Below are positions 36,501 through 47,035 of a DNA stretch of 64,000 nt, piece by piece. This stretch comes from Laccaria trichodermophora (lineage: Eukaryota > Basidiomycota > Agaricomycetes > Agaricales > Hydnangiaceae), in NCBI GenBank assembly GCA_018417955.1, contig JACTVC010000009.1, forward strand, positions 806,001 to 870,000. The letters run 5' to 3'. Both the position numbers and the translations under genes were made by a program. How positions within the stretch are numbered: position 1 is the stretch's first letter; the number at the start of each line of letters is the position of its first letter. Below the pieces are notes generated by a model. It made no database searches, had not been told where the DNA came from, and saw only the letters and a list, made by a program, of their open reading frames with translations.

Positions 36501-36875
36501 TTCTCGTTGTTTCTACGAACCAGTTCATCATAGACGTCAGTGGAGAGCTCGTGAAATTGTTGAATGGTAAGTCGCGTAAGCTTTTGTCTTGCGGTTGAAC
36601 GAGAGTTGGGCAGAGCTGCGAAGACGTAACGAGAAGGAATCAGAGAAGCGCAAAGCAAAGGGTCTTTAATTGAACGGACACTTTGCGAGATATGCAGCCA
36701 AGTAACGGCCTAATTCATCGTAATGTGTCCTTGAAACGAGACGATAATCGACTGTAGGGACTGCAGGAACGGCAGACTTGTCTCTGACTGAGCGATAGGA
36801 ATCATTGCGATAATTGGATATGCCTGAGAAAGCTGTTGGTGTTGGCGATGGAGCACGAGATGGTTGACGCTTCAT
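33513..36875 (-). CDS. SPA2: Spa2-like polarisome scaffold
   Basis: ATG 36875 opens MKRQPSRAPSPTPTAFSG and VDYRLVSRTHYDELGRYLAA. Two Spa2-homology (SHD/GIT) motifs follow: ARQKLTRLTIQQFHELSTDV with YDELVRR, and ARQKLATLPTSRFEDLSSDV with YFELSRR. A Ser/Arg/Pro-rich region is followed by a long coiled coil (about 35365-34750) with heptad-like stretches such as DELRDVRQREKERESRRNKE, LRDRCERLEEERE and LTELNDLSRRNDELMTA. The C-terminal Spa2-type domain has ITAFLSAIDSLLTAGRSNAP, MKTVVNAVTNIIEDVRSFE, ATKTHATSSGMSPVSLLDAA and an end, SFAIANAMKGLMKL, at 33513. Spa2 organises formins and MAP kinase modules at sites of polarised hyphal growth. Several introns are needed; boundaries are approximate. Confidence 0.88.
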
Positions 36876-37084
36876 GATGAATCAAGGCAAGAATGAAATG
36901 GTCATGAAAGGAAACGACGATGAAGGATTGTTTAAGCAATGAGCCTGCTACGGGCAGCGTTGTCGATGCACGCAGATTCAACGCAGTCACAACGTTCTTC
37001 TCTTCAGCGCAATCGCCGGCACAATGGACCATGCTGCAATCGCATTCCAACACAAACAAGCAAAAATACGTATTCTATCAATCA

Positions 37085-38409
37085 TCACTCTAACTTCCCA
37101 TCTCTCTCCATCTTTCGCAGCGCACGCCGTCTGATATCCTTGTGAAGGCCGTGCGTATAACTGATGAATGCACTCTGAAGCCCAATCAACGTCAGGCCAT
37201 AGTCCAGAAGCGCGTGTGACCAGAACGGAGTTGACGTGTTCGGTCGACCACTGTAGCTAGCACCACACGGCAGACCGATCTTTGACAATACAGAACGAAC
37301 ATAGGCATCTGGTTTAGGTATGAGGGCTGACGCTTTGCGGATCTTGGAGAGCTTCGACACCTGCAAAGGTCGTTGGACATGCTTCAAACTGGTCAAACGA
37401 TCGTGGACGTACAACAAAATAGGTGTTCAAATGTTCCACGGTAATGTTGTCCTTCCTGACCTCTTCGCCTAATGCACTTGAGAACGTAGTGAGAAACGCT
37501 TTGGTCCCTGAATATGTTGCAAGCATGGGTGATGGGACAGCACCCGCAAACGATCCAACGTTAAGAATCAACCCGCGTTTTCTATGGTCAAGATTCAGCA
37601 ACACTTCTCAGATAGGGAGGCCTCCGCGCACCGCTGAACCATGCCGGGCAGGACCGAGTGGGTAACCTGCAGAGTTGCCTGCACATTGATTGACACAATA
37701 TCGGACATCTCCTCCTCGGGCGTATCCACAAAATAAGCGGGCATAGCATGGGATTTCCCAACGTTGTTCACTTGAAATAATGTAAAGCTTCGAAACAAGA
37801 ACTTCCAATCACCTGCTTACCCAGGACACCGACGTCTACACTGCCGAGGGAACTTCTGAGAGAATTGTAGGCTGATTTATCAGCCTTTGAAAAGTCGATG
37901 GAGTGCGTTGCAGTAGATACTCCATATTTTTGTTCTGGCAACTTCAGTTGAGCCCAGTGACAGGCAGCAAAGCTCAAGACCAACCTATTTCCGCAGCCAT
38001 AGACGCAAGCAGTGCCTCGTTTCTAGCAACGAGAAAAACGTGGAAGCCCGCTTTTGCCAACTGAAGTGAGAATTCCCTGCCAATACCATCAGTCGCGCCT
38101 GTGACGACAGCCCAAGCACCTTTCTTCGCGCCAAACTTCCTGAGCTAGAGGATATATAGATAGAGTGAGCCGTTTACTTGACAAGGAATGCATCTGATCC
38201 ATACGTTCGTTCCCGGTAGGATAAATGTCTGCAGAACAACTGAAAGGGTTTGGTAGATGACACGACCAACACTGATGGATCCCAACACGAGGAGGAAGGC
38301 CGACAGGTAAGGTTGATCACGAACTAGATGATTGAGTTTGACGTGCACATGTCTGCGAAGTGAACTTACCGAGAGAAAAGGAGAGTTCCTGTACTTTGAA
38401 CACGTCCAT
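37085..38409 (-). CDS. very-long-chain 3-ketoacyl-CoA reductase (Ifa38/KAR type SDR)
   Basis: ER membrane short-chain dehydrogenase that reduces 3-ketoacyl-CoA during very-long-chain fatty acid elongation. The first exon is ATG 38409 ([13 protein letters not shown]), joined by an intron (about 38320-38369) to [20 protein letters not shown], which is a membrane anchor. Then come [20 protein letters not shown] (cofactor glycine motif), [37 protein letters not shown] and YSGTKAFL (catalytic Y-x3-K), and a tail ending [14 protein letters not shown] at 37085. The family is clear from these blocks and the length (about 330 residues). Its promoter side ends about 110 bp before the inverted repeat that opens the mobile-element island. 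Confidence 0.88.
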
Positions 38410-38520
38410 CTTCGCTAGCTCGTGGCAGGAGGCAAGTACCGTGACTGCAAGGAAAATACAATTTGTCCATGTTTTCCAGGTCTTTACGAGTAGTCAAAGT
38501 GAAAAGTGCTGAGCATGTAT

Positions 38521-38732
38521 TCCCGAGCAAACTACATTAAATTCTATCTCATGGCTCAGCCTCCTACCCATTCGTTGCGCCGTGGTTGAGTTATCTGAGA
38601 CGGGACGCAATGTATTATATATTATCTGGGAGACTAAGTTTGGACTAAGTAGTAATACTGATTACATGTACAATGATCCAAAGATTTACTGACAACTTTA
38701 AACTGCTCAACTAGTCTTGACACCAGCCGTTA
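38521..38732 (+). repeat. left arm of long inverted repeat bounding the island
   Basis: Positions 38557-38610 are, base for base, the reverse complement of 63731-63784 (54 nt). Similarity continues inward with indels: TAGTAATACTGATTACATG at 38650 against the complement of 63716. It also continues outward to TCCCGAGCAA at 38521. The left arm has about 35 bp of extra AT-rich sequence between the blocks. Confidence 0.75.
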
Positions 38733-38740
38733 TGGTAGTG

Positions 38741-39474
38741 TTGGCGGGAACTCCACGGCAGGATTTTGATTTCCGACCAACTCAATTCTTCCATTCACCA
38801 AATACACAAATACACTGATATATAATATTTTGTTATTGATACCTCACTATGCTGTTTAGTGTGCACAAGAATAATACATTGATGTGCATCCTTCGTCGCC
38901 CTGTGTATCTTCCTCAGCCTCCGCGTATTTTTTTTCATTCTGTGAAATTTAATATTTCTTCTAATATTCAATTTTTATTTGTTTAAGTTGTTTGGACGTA
39001 ATTTTTTTAGCCCTAACCCTAATTTCCTTCTCTATATTTTTTCCCTTCCTTTTGCATATGTCATATGCATTTTATTCTTCATGTATTTTATTACTGACTC
39101 ATGTCCAAAAAATAAAAAATTGTTCTGTAAGATATACAGAATAAAAAATATGTGGGAGAAAAAACAAGGACATTTGCACTCAATGATGACTTGATCAATA
39201 ACTATTTGACAATCTTCAGCAGGATTAGTAGAGACAGTACTTAGATTGCTGATCTAGACATGTTAAATTTCTCATATTGGGGCAAGGTTGGTGGTTCAAC
39301 AAATTTATCAAGTTAGTTTTGAAACTTTAACTGGTGAGAAATCACTATGGCTTGGCAGGAGCTCCACGGCAGGTGTAGGTGGGAGAGAAATGGAGGGAAA
39401 TGTAACCCTACCCTAGGGCTTATCACGAAAACTTCGAATTACAGAAGCGAATCCTACCATGGAGCTCCCGCCAA
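38741..39474. repeat. possible TIR element (inverted TTGGCGGGAACTCCACGGCAG ends, imperfect)
   Basis: The 25 bp at 38741 (TTGGCGGGAACTCCACGG and on) match the complement of the 25 bp ending at 39474 with about 3 mismatches. A further direct copy of the left end starts at about 39351. The inside is very AT-rich and has no gene. A target duplication was not found, so the true borders are open (38741-39474 or the shorter 39351-39474). Confidence 0.4.
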
Positions 39475-39552
39475 CCTTAGTTATGGAGATATTACTAGGG
39501 TAGAGATATATGTGGTTTGTAACAGTTACTGTAACGTCTGTGTGTCATCATT

Positions 39553-40000
39553 TAGCACAAGCTTTAGACCCGTGTCTATGCCACAGCACTTGCTGCACTT
39601 GACTGTTGCTTCGACATCGACACTGGTCACAGCTTGCTGGGGGCAAGCCCCCTGGACCCCCTGGTATGCATGAGTTCCAGCAAACACCGCTCACGCAGCT
39701 TGTAGTCTCGTGAGGGTGTGAAGTGCTTAGTAACATAAAGCTGAATTTGTCAGCCATCAATCCTTTGTGTTTTCATGTATAGACAAGCTTTAGACCTGTG
39801 TCTACGCCACAGTGCTCGCTGCGCTCGACTGTTGCTTCGACACTGGTCACAGCTTGCCAGAGGCAAGCCCCCTGGACCCCCTGGTACGCATGTTGAATCC
39901 AGAAAACGCCGCTCACGCGGCTCCAGGGTGTGAACTGCTTAGTAAGATAAAGCTGAATTTGTCAGCCATCAAAATCCTTTGTGTTTTCATATAGAGAAGA
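39553..40000. repeat. tandem duplication of about 230 bp
   Basis: The segment beginning ACAAGCTTTAGACC(C/T)GTGTCTA near 39555 and 39783 occurs twice in a row with small differences. Both copies contain CAAGCCCCCTGGACCCCC and end with AAAGCTGAATTTGTCAGCC. No coding content was recognised. Confidence 0.7.
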
Positions 40001-40289
40001 TAGATAGGGCTTTTTTAAACTCCGGCATTACCTATATATGGTAGCATTCCCTGCACACCTTATGTGCTCTACTATTTTGCTTCATAGATACACCAGAATC
40101 AATGGAATTTCAGCAAAGTCCCTCCAAATGACTTCTTGTATTGAAAAATACAAACTGGCAAAGAGCAAAGATTTTTATACTAACAAAAACCACCTTTTAT
40201 TGACTTCAATTGCTTTGATATTGAACTGAAACAATGGTGAATTACATCTCTCCCATCCTTCATGCCAGTCCTCTCGACAGTCTGAAAAT

Positions 40290-41038
40290 ACAAGCCAGAA
40301 GAGGTTGACCTGAATGTGTTGGCAGGAAAAGCCAGCCAAGTCTATGGCAAGCAGCCCTTTAAATGGCAGCTTGATATCACACTTGCAATTCTTTGCAGGG
40401 AAGATGTCATTGTCAGAACAGGAAGTGGGAAGACTTTGTGTTTTTCTCTTCCACTCCTTCTGTATGAGAAAGATATAAACATTACAGTCTCACCACTCAT
40501 GGTACTTATGGTGGATCAGGTGAGAGTAAATTTTATGATTTCGTACAACAAACAAATGTGAGCAGGCTGAGAGTGCTGAGTTGTCAACCATTGTGGTGTG
40601 CACAGAGACTACTGTACTATTTCGACCAAGTGTTCACGATTTTGGGAAATTTTTCACACCGAGATGGCCGAAAAATTTTCTTTTGATTTAAGATGAATAA
40701 AAAAAAATAGTTTTTCTGTCAATGTGACATGTGATGTGAACACTTGGTCGAAATAGTACAGTATGTCTTGCGTTGGACCTCAGAAGCTGTATGAAGATAT
40801 TGTCAATGGGAAATTTTGTCAAGTCATTGTCTCACCAGAGATAGTGGTGTCAGAATCCTTCTGAAAAGATGTTCTGTCAAAAAAGGAATTCCATTAGTGA
40901 TTGCAAGCTGTGTGCATTGATGAGGCTCACTGCATCAGCTTATGGGGAGGTAGCTTCCACCCAGGCTATGCAAGCTTGGGGGTCTTGCAAGGACAGTTTC
41001 CACACATGATCATTCCATGCTTTTGCAAGCATACATAG
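40290..41038 (+). pseudogene. decayed RecQ-like DNA helicase fragment
   Basis: Reads KASQVYGKQPFKWQLDITLA, then the Walker A region VIVRTGSGKTLCFSLPLLLY and SPLMVLMVDQ. After a likely intron (about 40520-40565) it continues AESAELSTIVVCTET, then, beyond an inserted MITE, KLYEDIVNGKFCQVIVSPEI. In-frame stops follow at about 40861 and near 40895, and then the DEAH region AVCIDEAHCISLWGGSFHPG ends at a stop near 41036. These are the RecQ-family helicase motifs I to II in order. Only the first part of the helicase core remains, so it cannot be functional. It may be the former cargo of the element bounded by the long inverted repeats. Confidence 0.8.
40612..40761. mobile_element. 150-bp MITE, Tc1/mariner-type (TA target site)
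   Basis: Perfect 26-bp terminal inverted repeats (40612-40637 and 40736-40761; outer end CTGTACTATTTCG) flank a short AT-rich core. TA is duplicated on both sides (40610-40611 and 40762-40763). There is no coding content. The element sits inside the RecQ-like pseudogene, between the codons for CTET and the KLYEDIV segment. Confidence 0.9.
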
Positions 41039-41584
41039 TGTGGTGGCAAGAACCTGATGGATGTGTTTTTTAGAAAGAGGGTAAAAGTGAAGTATGAAAC
41101 TTACAAGATCTGGGTGTTTGCAAGATAGCTGATCTTGTGACATGGATAGCATTCCACCAGCCTGTTGGAGTATCTGGAAGAGTGTGGGTGTGAGAGTCTC
41201 AGCATTGAAGAGAACCTCTTACAAGGAGAACCTGTGTAAGATCTCAGAGATGGGTGTTCCTGGGGCAGGCCTGAAATGCTGGGACAGAGAGTCACACTCC
41301 AATGACACAAGCTGCCTTGCTGTGCTGATAGCCCAATCATTTGCAACAGAGGGATGTCAGTCACATATGAGATTCAAGAGGTCGTGCCCATGAAAGGTAA
41401 GCATATTTGACACTTGAGAAGATTGAACAGGATGACGTGTAGTGAGTTGTTCATGTAAGAAGTCATGCATGGAGGGGAAGAGAGGGCATAGGAGACTCCA
41501 GGCTTGAGGCTCGAGTTGGAGAGTGAGCTTGCAAGCTCGAAACAACTCAAGCATGGGCTTTGTAAGTGTGATGTGGTAATGTCC
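41039..41584. other. non-coding sequence left of the outer LTR element
   Basis: No gene recognised. The frames present on the minus strand have no known motif. The sequence may be the decayed continuation of the helicase region. Confidence 0.4.
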
Positions 41585-41903
41585 TGTGAAGTGTTCACTC
41601 TGAACTTCTTGCATAGCTGAAGCCAAGAGGGAAGGAGGAGGCAAGAATGGGTGGATCTGGGATCAACACCCATGAGTGAGCAATGAGCAGTTACAAGATA
41701 CTCAGCTGGCCCAACACAATTATGCATACTGTAGGAAGTACAGTTATACAAAGCACTACATGTAGTGCAAGAGGATGGCAAGACTGCTGACAAGATGGTG
41801 GTTCAAGACAAAAGATCAATCTATTATGTAAGATATCCAAATCTAGCTATATACCACTGTTTGACTATGGCCTCTGGGCATTCCCTCCCAATCCTATATC
41901 ACA
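41585..41903 (-). repeat. 3' LTR of outer element
   Basis: The partner of 59675-59993, with the same length and TG...CA ends. Differences are visible near the start (GTG versus GCA; TTGCAT versus CACAT-type) and at one A/T position near 41736. Confidence 0.88.
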
Positions 41904-41912
41904 AAGCCCCCC
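41904..41912 (-). other. polypurine tract of outer element
   Basis: Minus-strand GGGGGGCTT directly abuts the 3' LTR. The same motif abuts the 3' LTR of the inner element. Confidence 0.7.
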
Positions 41913-42219
41913 AATGTCCAGAGGGCATGTAAGGAAAACAATGGTGGGGAAGAATAATAGAATAGAAATCCTCTTGCCCCCCAGAGTGAATATCAGGATA
42001 AAATGAGACCAAAAGGTAGCAAAGCAAAGAAGATGAATAAAAGAAAGAAAAAATTTGGCCCCAAATAATTTCCTATCTGGAAAGCTGGTCACTGTAAGCT
42101 CCCAGCTTAACCCAGAAATACCCATATGATCCTCCCATTCTCTCTTCAGTGATGTATAACCATGAGTACTGGGAAACCATGCAAGTGGATGGCTTCCAGG
42201 TCATCCATCCCAACTCCAT

Positions 42220-42450
42220 TGCCTTTCCCCATCAAGATGGTGTAGCATGCTTCCATCATACTTGTGGTCTGGGTATAAGACATGTATAGTGTGATAGAGG
42301 CTTGCGCCTCTCCACTCAGATTGTTGATCCCAACTCAACTCCCTCTACCCATCAAGATGATGTAGCTTGCTTCCATTGTGGTGTGTCGTCTGGACATGGG
42401 GAGCGTGTAATGGGATAGAGGCTTGTGCCTCTCCTCCCATCTTCCACCTA
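42220..42450. repeat. two-copy tandem repeat, period about 120 bp
   Basis: CATCAAGATGGTGTAGCATG near 42231 recurs as CATCAAGATGATGTAGCTTG near 42351, and GATAGAGGCTTG(C/T)GCCTCTCC recurs with the same spacing. It is internal to the outer LTR element. Confidence 0.7.
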
Positions 42451-42698
42451 TACTCCCCTACAGCCCCCCACTTTTCCAGTGTGCAAATCTCAAGAATCAA
42501 GCCAGGGAGGATAGAGGCAAAGAGATCATGCAGTGGAAAATTACAAGCCGTGATCCTAAGTTGGTGTCTGAGTGGGTAAAGGTGGTGCCATGTTGGGTAG
42601 GAATGATAAGAGGTTGAAGGAAAGGAGGGGAAAAAAATGTTGTCATAAATTTTGCCCCCCAGAGTGGACACAGGCCATGCAACACACAAGCAGCAATC

Positions 42699-43071
42699 TG
42701 TGAAACCGTAGGGCTGATCGGGACTTCTCGACGAAGGCGTGAGTGCGAGATGGCGGCGGAGAATATCCGGGGTACGCGGGAGAGAGATAGTAAAGTGGTG
42801 CCGCGAGGCGACACCATGTGGAGGATATCCTGTGACCCAGGAACTGGGGCGCGGTCACCCGGCGCAGGACTCTTGTATCCCGGAGGGGAGGCATAAGGCT
42901 GCCTAGCCGTATAGAAATGGGGTGACTCCGTCCACATGTAATGTATAATGTGGTTGCAAAGTTAAGTTTATTTGTTATGAACACTACACTATATGAAATG
43001 GAAACAAATACGAGTAAATACGATGGTGCTAGATCACGCATACTAGTAGTGCCTACTAACACACCGTCACA
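42699..43071 (-). repeat. 3' LTR of the 10.7-kb element
   Basis: 373 bp, reading as identical to 53000-53372. The same LTR-internal frame (MWTESPHFYTARQPYASPPG) is present here but ends soon after the LTR. Confidence 0.93.
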
Positions 43072-43081
43072 AAGCCCCCCC
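43072..43081 (-). other. polypurine tract of the 10.7-kb element
   Basis: Minus-strand GGGGGGGCTT lies directly against the 3' LTR, at the position expected for plus-strand priming. Confidence 0.75.
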
Positions 43082-43969
43082 GTGAGATTGGAGCATCGTC
43101 CTGAAAACAAGTGTCTCTATATCGTCGTCTCCGGCCTTTGTCTGTTCTCCTAAGGGATCGAGTCCTTAGTTGCTTTTTTGTTGATACTGAAGGGCAGGGG
43201 GTCAAAGGTCGTCCATGGTTTGTGAGTTGTTAACTCTGGAGGTTCGCATCCCTCTTCCCGACAAGCTTAATCCATTCACCCGAGCTAACCAAGCAGATCG
43301 ATTGGGCTAGACGGTAAGGCGGTAGAGTGATTAGGGCCAGGCAGTCTCGCCTTCATCATTCTCGCCGAGAGGGTTGACCGACGGTTGACGTTAAAAGGAT
43401 GAAACCTTGGGCAGAGATATGGTCCCGTTCAAAGTTCTCGACTCTGGAGGGTAATAATCGAGCTCCTTGACTTTTCCTGTTGTTAGGGCGCAGAGGGGGT
43501 CGTTCGATAGCATGGAATACAATAGCACCCCTGTGTCTTCCTTCAACCGGTTTGGTTTCTGCGAGGGGCTAGGAAGGGGTCACATGTAAGACAAGTCCGC
43601 GCCATCAGGCAGCGAGGTATTGGTGACGATCCGATGTCAGTCGCAGGAGTACGAAGATTTAGTGATAAAGAAGGGTTTAGCTTCGTTTCGCTGACAGGCA
43701 TAAAGAGCATACAGAGATAGAGAAGTAGAATTCGAGTACGAGGAGAGTAGGGCCGCCTGTGCGATGACGTATGACATGCAAGGTGGCGAAGAAGAGAAGG
43801 AGAAGGTTGGTAGGGTTCTTGACACCTGCAAAAAGGGAGAATCCTATGCAAATACCATTGCTTCGGGTAAACCGATAGAGCCGGCGGTCGATCACAGATT
43901 CGCAGTGGGGGGTTCTTAGCATGGAGATAGAGTTCCTGACCAGGGTAAGATTGTCGAAGGCCGTCAGTT
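43082..43969 (-). other. non-coding 3' region of the 10.7-kb element
   Basis: About 890 bp lies between the stop of the second long frame and the polypurine tract. No feature is recognised apart from short chance frames. Confidence 0.5.
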
Positions 43970-46900
43970 TCACCAAGGTCTAAGACCAGACGATCTAAGT
44001 GCTGTAGACTCCAGTACAGGTAATCTTGCCAACCGCGTACTACTATTCATGGTGGTTTGCTTATCTTCGTAGGGGCTAGACCAGCGCAGCGTTAACTGCT
44101 CATTATCGCCTAGCCTAGATATTCGCCTCCTGTTTAGTGGTAATCTATTCGTTTTAACAATTATCGCAGCTTGGGTAATGAATCCCGCCATAGCCATGTG
44201 TTCGCTAGTAGGATCCTTCCTGTATGAGGAGACTTCATCCTCCAATTTCTTTCGACGATTCGACACAAGAAGAGATTCGATGCAGCACAGGACTGCTTTG
44301 ATTATTGTAGTTTTCCGGTTCGTAGTCTCGCTCACGGCAGCCGATTCGGATTTCAAAGTCAGAGCAGCGGGATAGTCAAACACGCTCTTTGCCAAATTGT
44401 TGATACCCTCATGTAAGATGTCTTTTCCAGGGTCGCTCGTGCTGTTAGATTGGGAGTGGAGGCTATTGTCATTATCACTATAGTCGTTGCCGATCAGTTC
44501 AGAATGAGGATGAGATGGTTTGTAGGGGAGGGAAAGGTTGCTTGCTCTAGGAAATGAGACTTCCTTTTGTATAAGCTGGTCTATGGAATACCATTTTCTG
44601 GGATCTGGTTGGCAAGTCACTTTATCCAATAAAGAGGCTAGTAGTCGTGAGAGAGTGAGGATAGGTCTTATGGCGCTCCTCTTAGTTTGATGACCTATTC
44701 TAGTGCTCCGACAAATATCATAGACAGAAGCTTGCACTTCCGCGTCCTTATCCACGAAAGACCAGGAGGATAATTCTAGCAGTCGCGCTATATAGCAGCG
44801 TGATACAGCATGTAAGATTTCAGATTTGTATATCCAACGTGACACGTAATCCGCTCTGTATTTTGAGAAGTATAGTCGAGTATTCCATCCAGTAGCAATC
44901 GGGTATAGCAGGAGCTCGTCAAGCCTTCCCTGGAGGAGGCTCGTGGAAATTATCATTTTCTTGTCGAACTGCGCTTCAACACTGCGTGAGGACCAAAGTT
45001 CATCTGTTTCGAAACTTTCCACAACCCCCTCACGCATATTCGAGCCTATGGTTGCGAGCAGTCGTGGTAGTTCTGCTCTGTAATTCGTTCCGAGGGATCG
45101 CAGAATGAATTCTAGCTTCCAACTTGAAGCTGAATTGGAGGCAATCTTGATCCTTGATATAATAGGGTCGAGTGGTTTCCTGACTATCTTCGTTGTTTTC
45201 ATAGAATCTTCGCGTCTTATTTCGGATGCGAATTGCCATCCAGGACCAACGTTCAAACTAGAGGCGACTGCAGGAGTTGAGGCTCTGGGTACTACATTCT
45301 TACTCTTCAGAGTCTCTTCAAACCTTGCTGTATCTTGTTCTATAAGAACACTACTGTCCTTCGTTCGAGAGTTTCGAAGGAGTATTCGTATCATTCGCGC
45401 GAGGGGGTCGACACAGGGGTGGAATTGACCAAATTGAAGTATGATTCTAATTAGATCAGATTGATCCGTAAGGACTCTGGCCCCCCACACGACTAATTGT
45501 TGGTTAACCTTCTCATAAACTCGCGCCCATTTTAGGGCTGCGCGATTCACGATCAAGGTGGCTTCCTCCTCATCTATGAGGGGTCGAAAAACATTTAAAA
45601 TTTTCGTAATAGTAACCTGGGCCTCAGGTTCAGCTGGTACGGTAATTTTCACTGGCGCTGCTCCCATTTCATTCGGTTGATTGGCTTCGCCAAGACGTTG
45701 GTCTTTGGGCATCTTGACGACCAATTGGGGTACTGCCTCACTAACGGTCTCTCGCGAAACCTCCCACCAGGTATAACAGAGAGTTCTTAGACGATTCCTT
45801 AATCGTACAGTCAGGTCCAGTCGTGGTTGGCTGGAGCTCGGAGGTGGATCTAACACGAGTGTGTTCGTGGGAACGTCTATAGCTCGTATTATTTCTATTC
45901 GGCCGGGGGACAAAGGCTGGCCCAGTATAGTTCGGGCATCGTGATCTCGACAGTCTAGCATAACGTGCACTGGCAGCTTGCTATTATGGTGGACGTTTGT
46001 GTGGAGTTCCCAGGATCGAGCGGTAAATTTGACGATTCTAACTTTGGTCCAAGCTGAGAGTTGTTGACCGTCGACTTCATGCTCGGTTGAGATTACTCCG
46101 CAAATGTGTTCTGGGGTCGGTTGAGTATTAGGTAGCGTTTTCACATGCCCTAATCGACCGTTCACTCTGAAGGTTGTGACCTTACTGCATGACGCTACAA
46201 TTATCCTTCCTCGATAGCCAGAAGGTTTGCTTGGGAGTGGCATGACTTCACCTTGAGATCTGTCAGTCTTAACATCCGTGTCATGTAAATACCCCACTAC
46301 TTCCCCCACTAGGACATGCCACGGGCGCGGGCTGATGACAGTGATAGGTATGGCGGGCGCAGTCACCGCAATGAATCGATCATCCATACTCAGCAGGACA
46401 ACTGCAGATGCCTGGTCGCAAATGCCATTCGAGGCGTTGGATCTCCTATATCGCTTCGCGCTACCCTTAGGTCGTGCGCGTGTTAGAGCCTTCCTAGTAC
46501 AGAGGAAGGGCTGCGACATATGCGCTATTCTAGTTCCAATAGTCGAGGCAGCGGATATTACGCGCCTGGATAGCCGCATAACTATTTTGCGACGCTTGAA
46601 CCCGGAGGTCTTAGTGGCCTTCAGTTTATCTGTACTCCAAAATTCCTCGACTTGTACCGTTGCCGTTGTCAGAATCCATTTACCAGAGGTTAGCGTTATC
46701 TCTTTGCATTTCCTGTTGTCCTGATTCTTAACTCTCTGTTTGTCAGGGAGAAGAGTGTACACCTTACGATGCGTCTCGGCTGATAAAGACCCGACATAGT
46801 TGATAACCTTGTGCAGGTGAAGAGCGTCCTTTGCGTGCTTTATTGCTATGAACAACTCCTTTGGGTATTCTCGATTCATGGTCTCTGCCAACACGCCAAG

Positions 46901-47035
46901 TAAACCTTGTGCATCGGTTTTCTCCCTTTCCTTGGAATCTGAATCATCATGAATTTCGTGAACGACCTGGGGAATGTTATGTTCCCGGAAAGGTGGGTAG
47001 TTCAGATAGAAATATTCGGCCTGGCACCAGTACAT
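43970..47035 (-). CDS. ORF2 of the LTR element, 1021 codons, unknown function
   Basis: Begins at ATG 47035 (MYWCQAEYFYLNYPP) and overlaps the end of ORF1 by 34 bp in the -1 frame. It ends LESTALRSSGLRPW at 43970. Unlike ORF1 its composition is that of a normal folded protein, with many hydrophobic residues and Trp. Segments such as RPWHVLVGEVVGYLHD, YRGRIIVASCSKVTTFRVNG and LRTLCYTWWEVSRETV look like globular domains. A basic region has KRRKIVMRLSRRVIS. I find none of the reverse transcriptase, RNase H or integrase signatures expected for a pol frame of this position and length. Expression could be by -1 frameshift or by reinitiation after the ORF1 stop, but no slippery heptamer was noticed. 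Function unknown. Confidence 0.75.
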   Translation of the reverse strand: MYWCQAEYFYLNYPPFREHNIPQVVHEIHDDSDSKEREKTDAQGLLGVLAETMNREYPKELFIAIKHAKDALHLHKVINYVGSLSAETHRKVYTLLPDKQRVKNQDNRKCKEITLTSGKWILTTATVQVEEFWSTDKLKATKTSGFKRRKIVMRLSRRVISAASTIGTRIAHMSQPFLCTRKALTRARPKGSAKRYRRSNASNGICDQASAVVLLSMDDRFIAVTAPAIPITVISPRPWHVLVGEVVGYLHDTDVKTDRSQGEVMPLPSKPSGYRGRIIVASCSKVTTFRVNGRLGHVKTLPNTQPTPEHICGVISTEHEVDGQQLSAWTKVRIVKFTARSWELHTNVHHNSKLPVHVMLDCRDHDARTILGQPLSPGRIEIIRAIDVPTNTLVLDPPPSSSQPRLDLTVRLRNRLRTLCYTWWEVSRETVSEAVPQLVVKMPKDQRLGEANQPNEMGAAPVKITVPAEPEAQVTITKILNVFRPLIDEEEATLIVNRAALKWARVYEKVNQQLVVWGARVLTDQSDLIRIILQFGQFHPCVDPLARMIRILLRNSRTKDSSVLIEQDTARFEETLKSKNVVPRASTPAVASSLNVGPGWQFASEIRREDSMKTTKIVRKPLDPIISRIKIASNSASSWKLEFILRSLGTNYRAELPRLLATIGSNMREGVVESFETDELWSSRSVEAQFDKKMIISTSLLQGRLDELLLYPIATGWNTRLYFSKYRADYVSRWIYKSEILHAVSRCYIARLLELSSWSFVDKDAEVQASVYDICRSTRIGHQTKRSAIRPILTLSRLLASLLDKVTCQPDPRKWYSIDQLIQKEVSFPRASNLSLPYKPSHPHSELIGNDYSDNDNSLHSQSNSTSDPGKDILHEGINNLAKSVFDYPAALTLKSESAAVSETTNRKTTIIKAVLCCIESLLVSNRRKKLEDEVSSYRKDPTSEHMAMAGFITQAAIIVKTNRLPLNRRRISRLGDNEQLTLRWSSPYEDKQTTMNSSTRLARLPVLESTALRSSGLRPW

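Noticed and set aside
39537..40000. Repeats as a CRISPR array
   Set aside because: Only two copies of about 230 bp without regular spacers, in a eukaryotic genome.
43241..43251. GGTTCGCATCC as a tRNA B box
   Set aside because: No A box or cloverleaf could be formed upstream, and the T-stem does not pair well.
45105..46724. Plus-strand frames opposite ORF2 as genes
   Set aside because: They are shadows of the long minus-strand frame and have no motifs.
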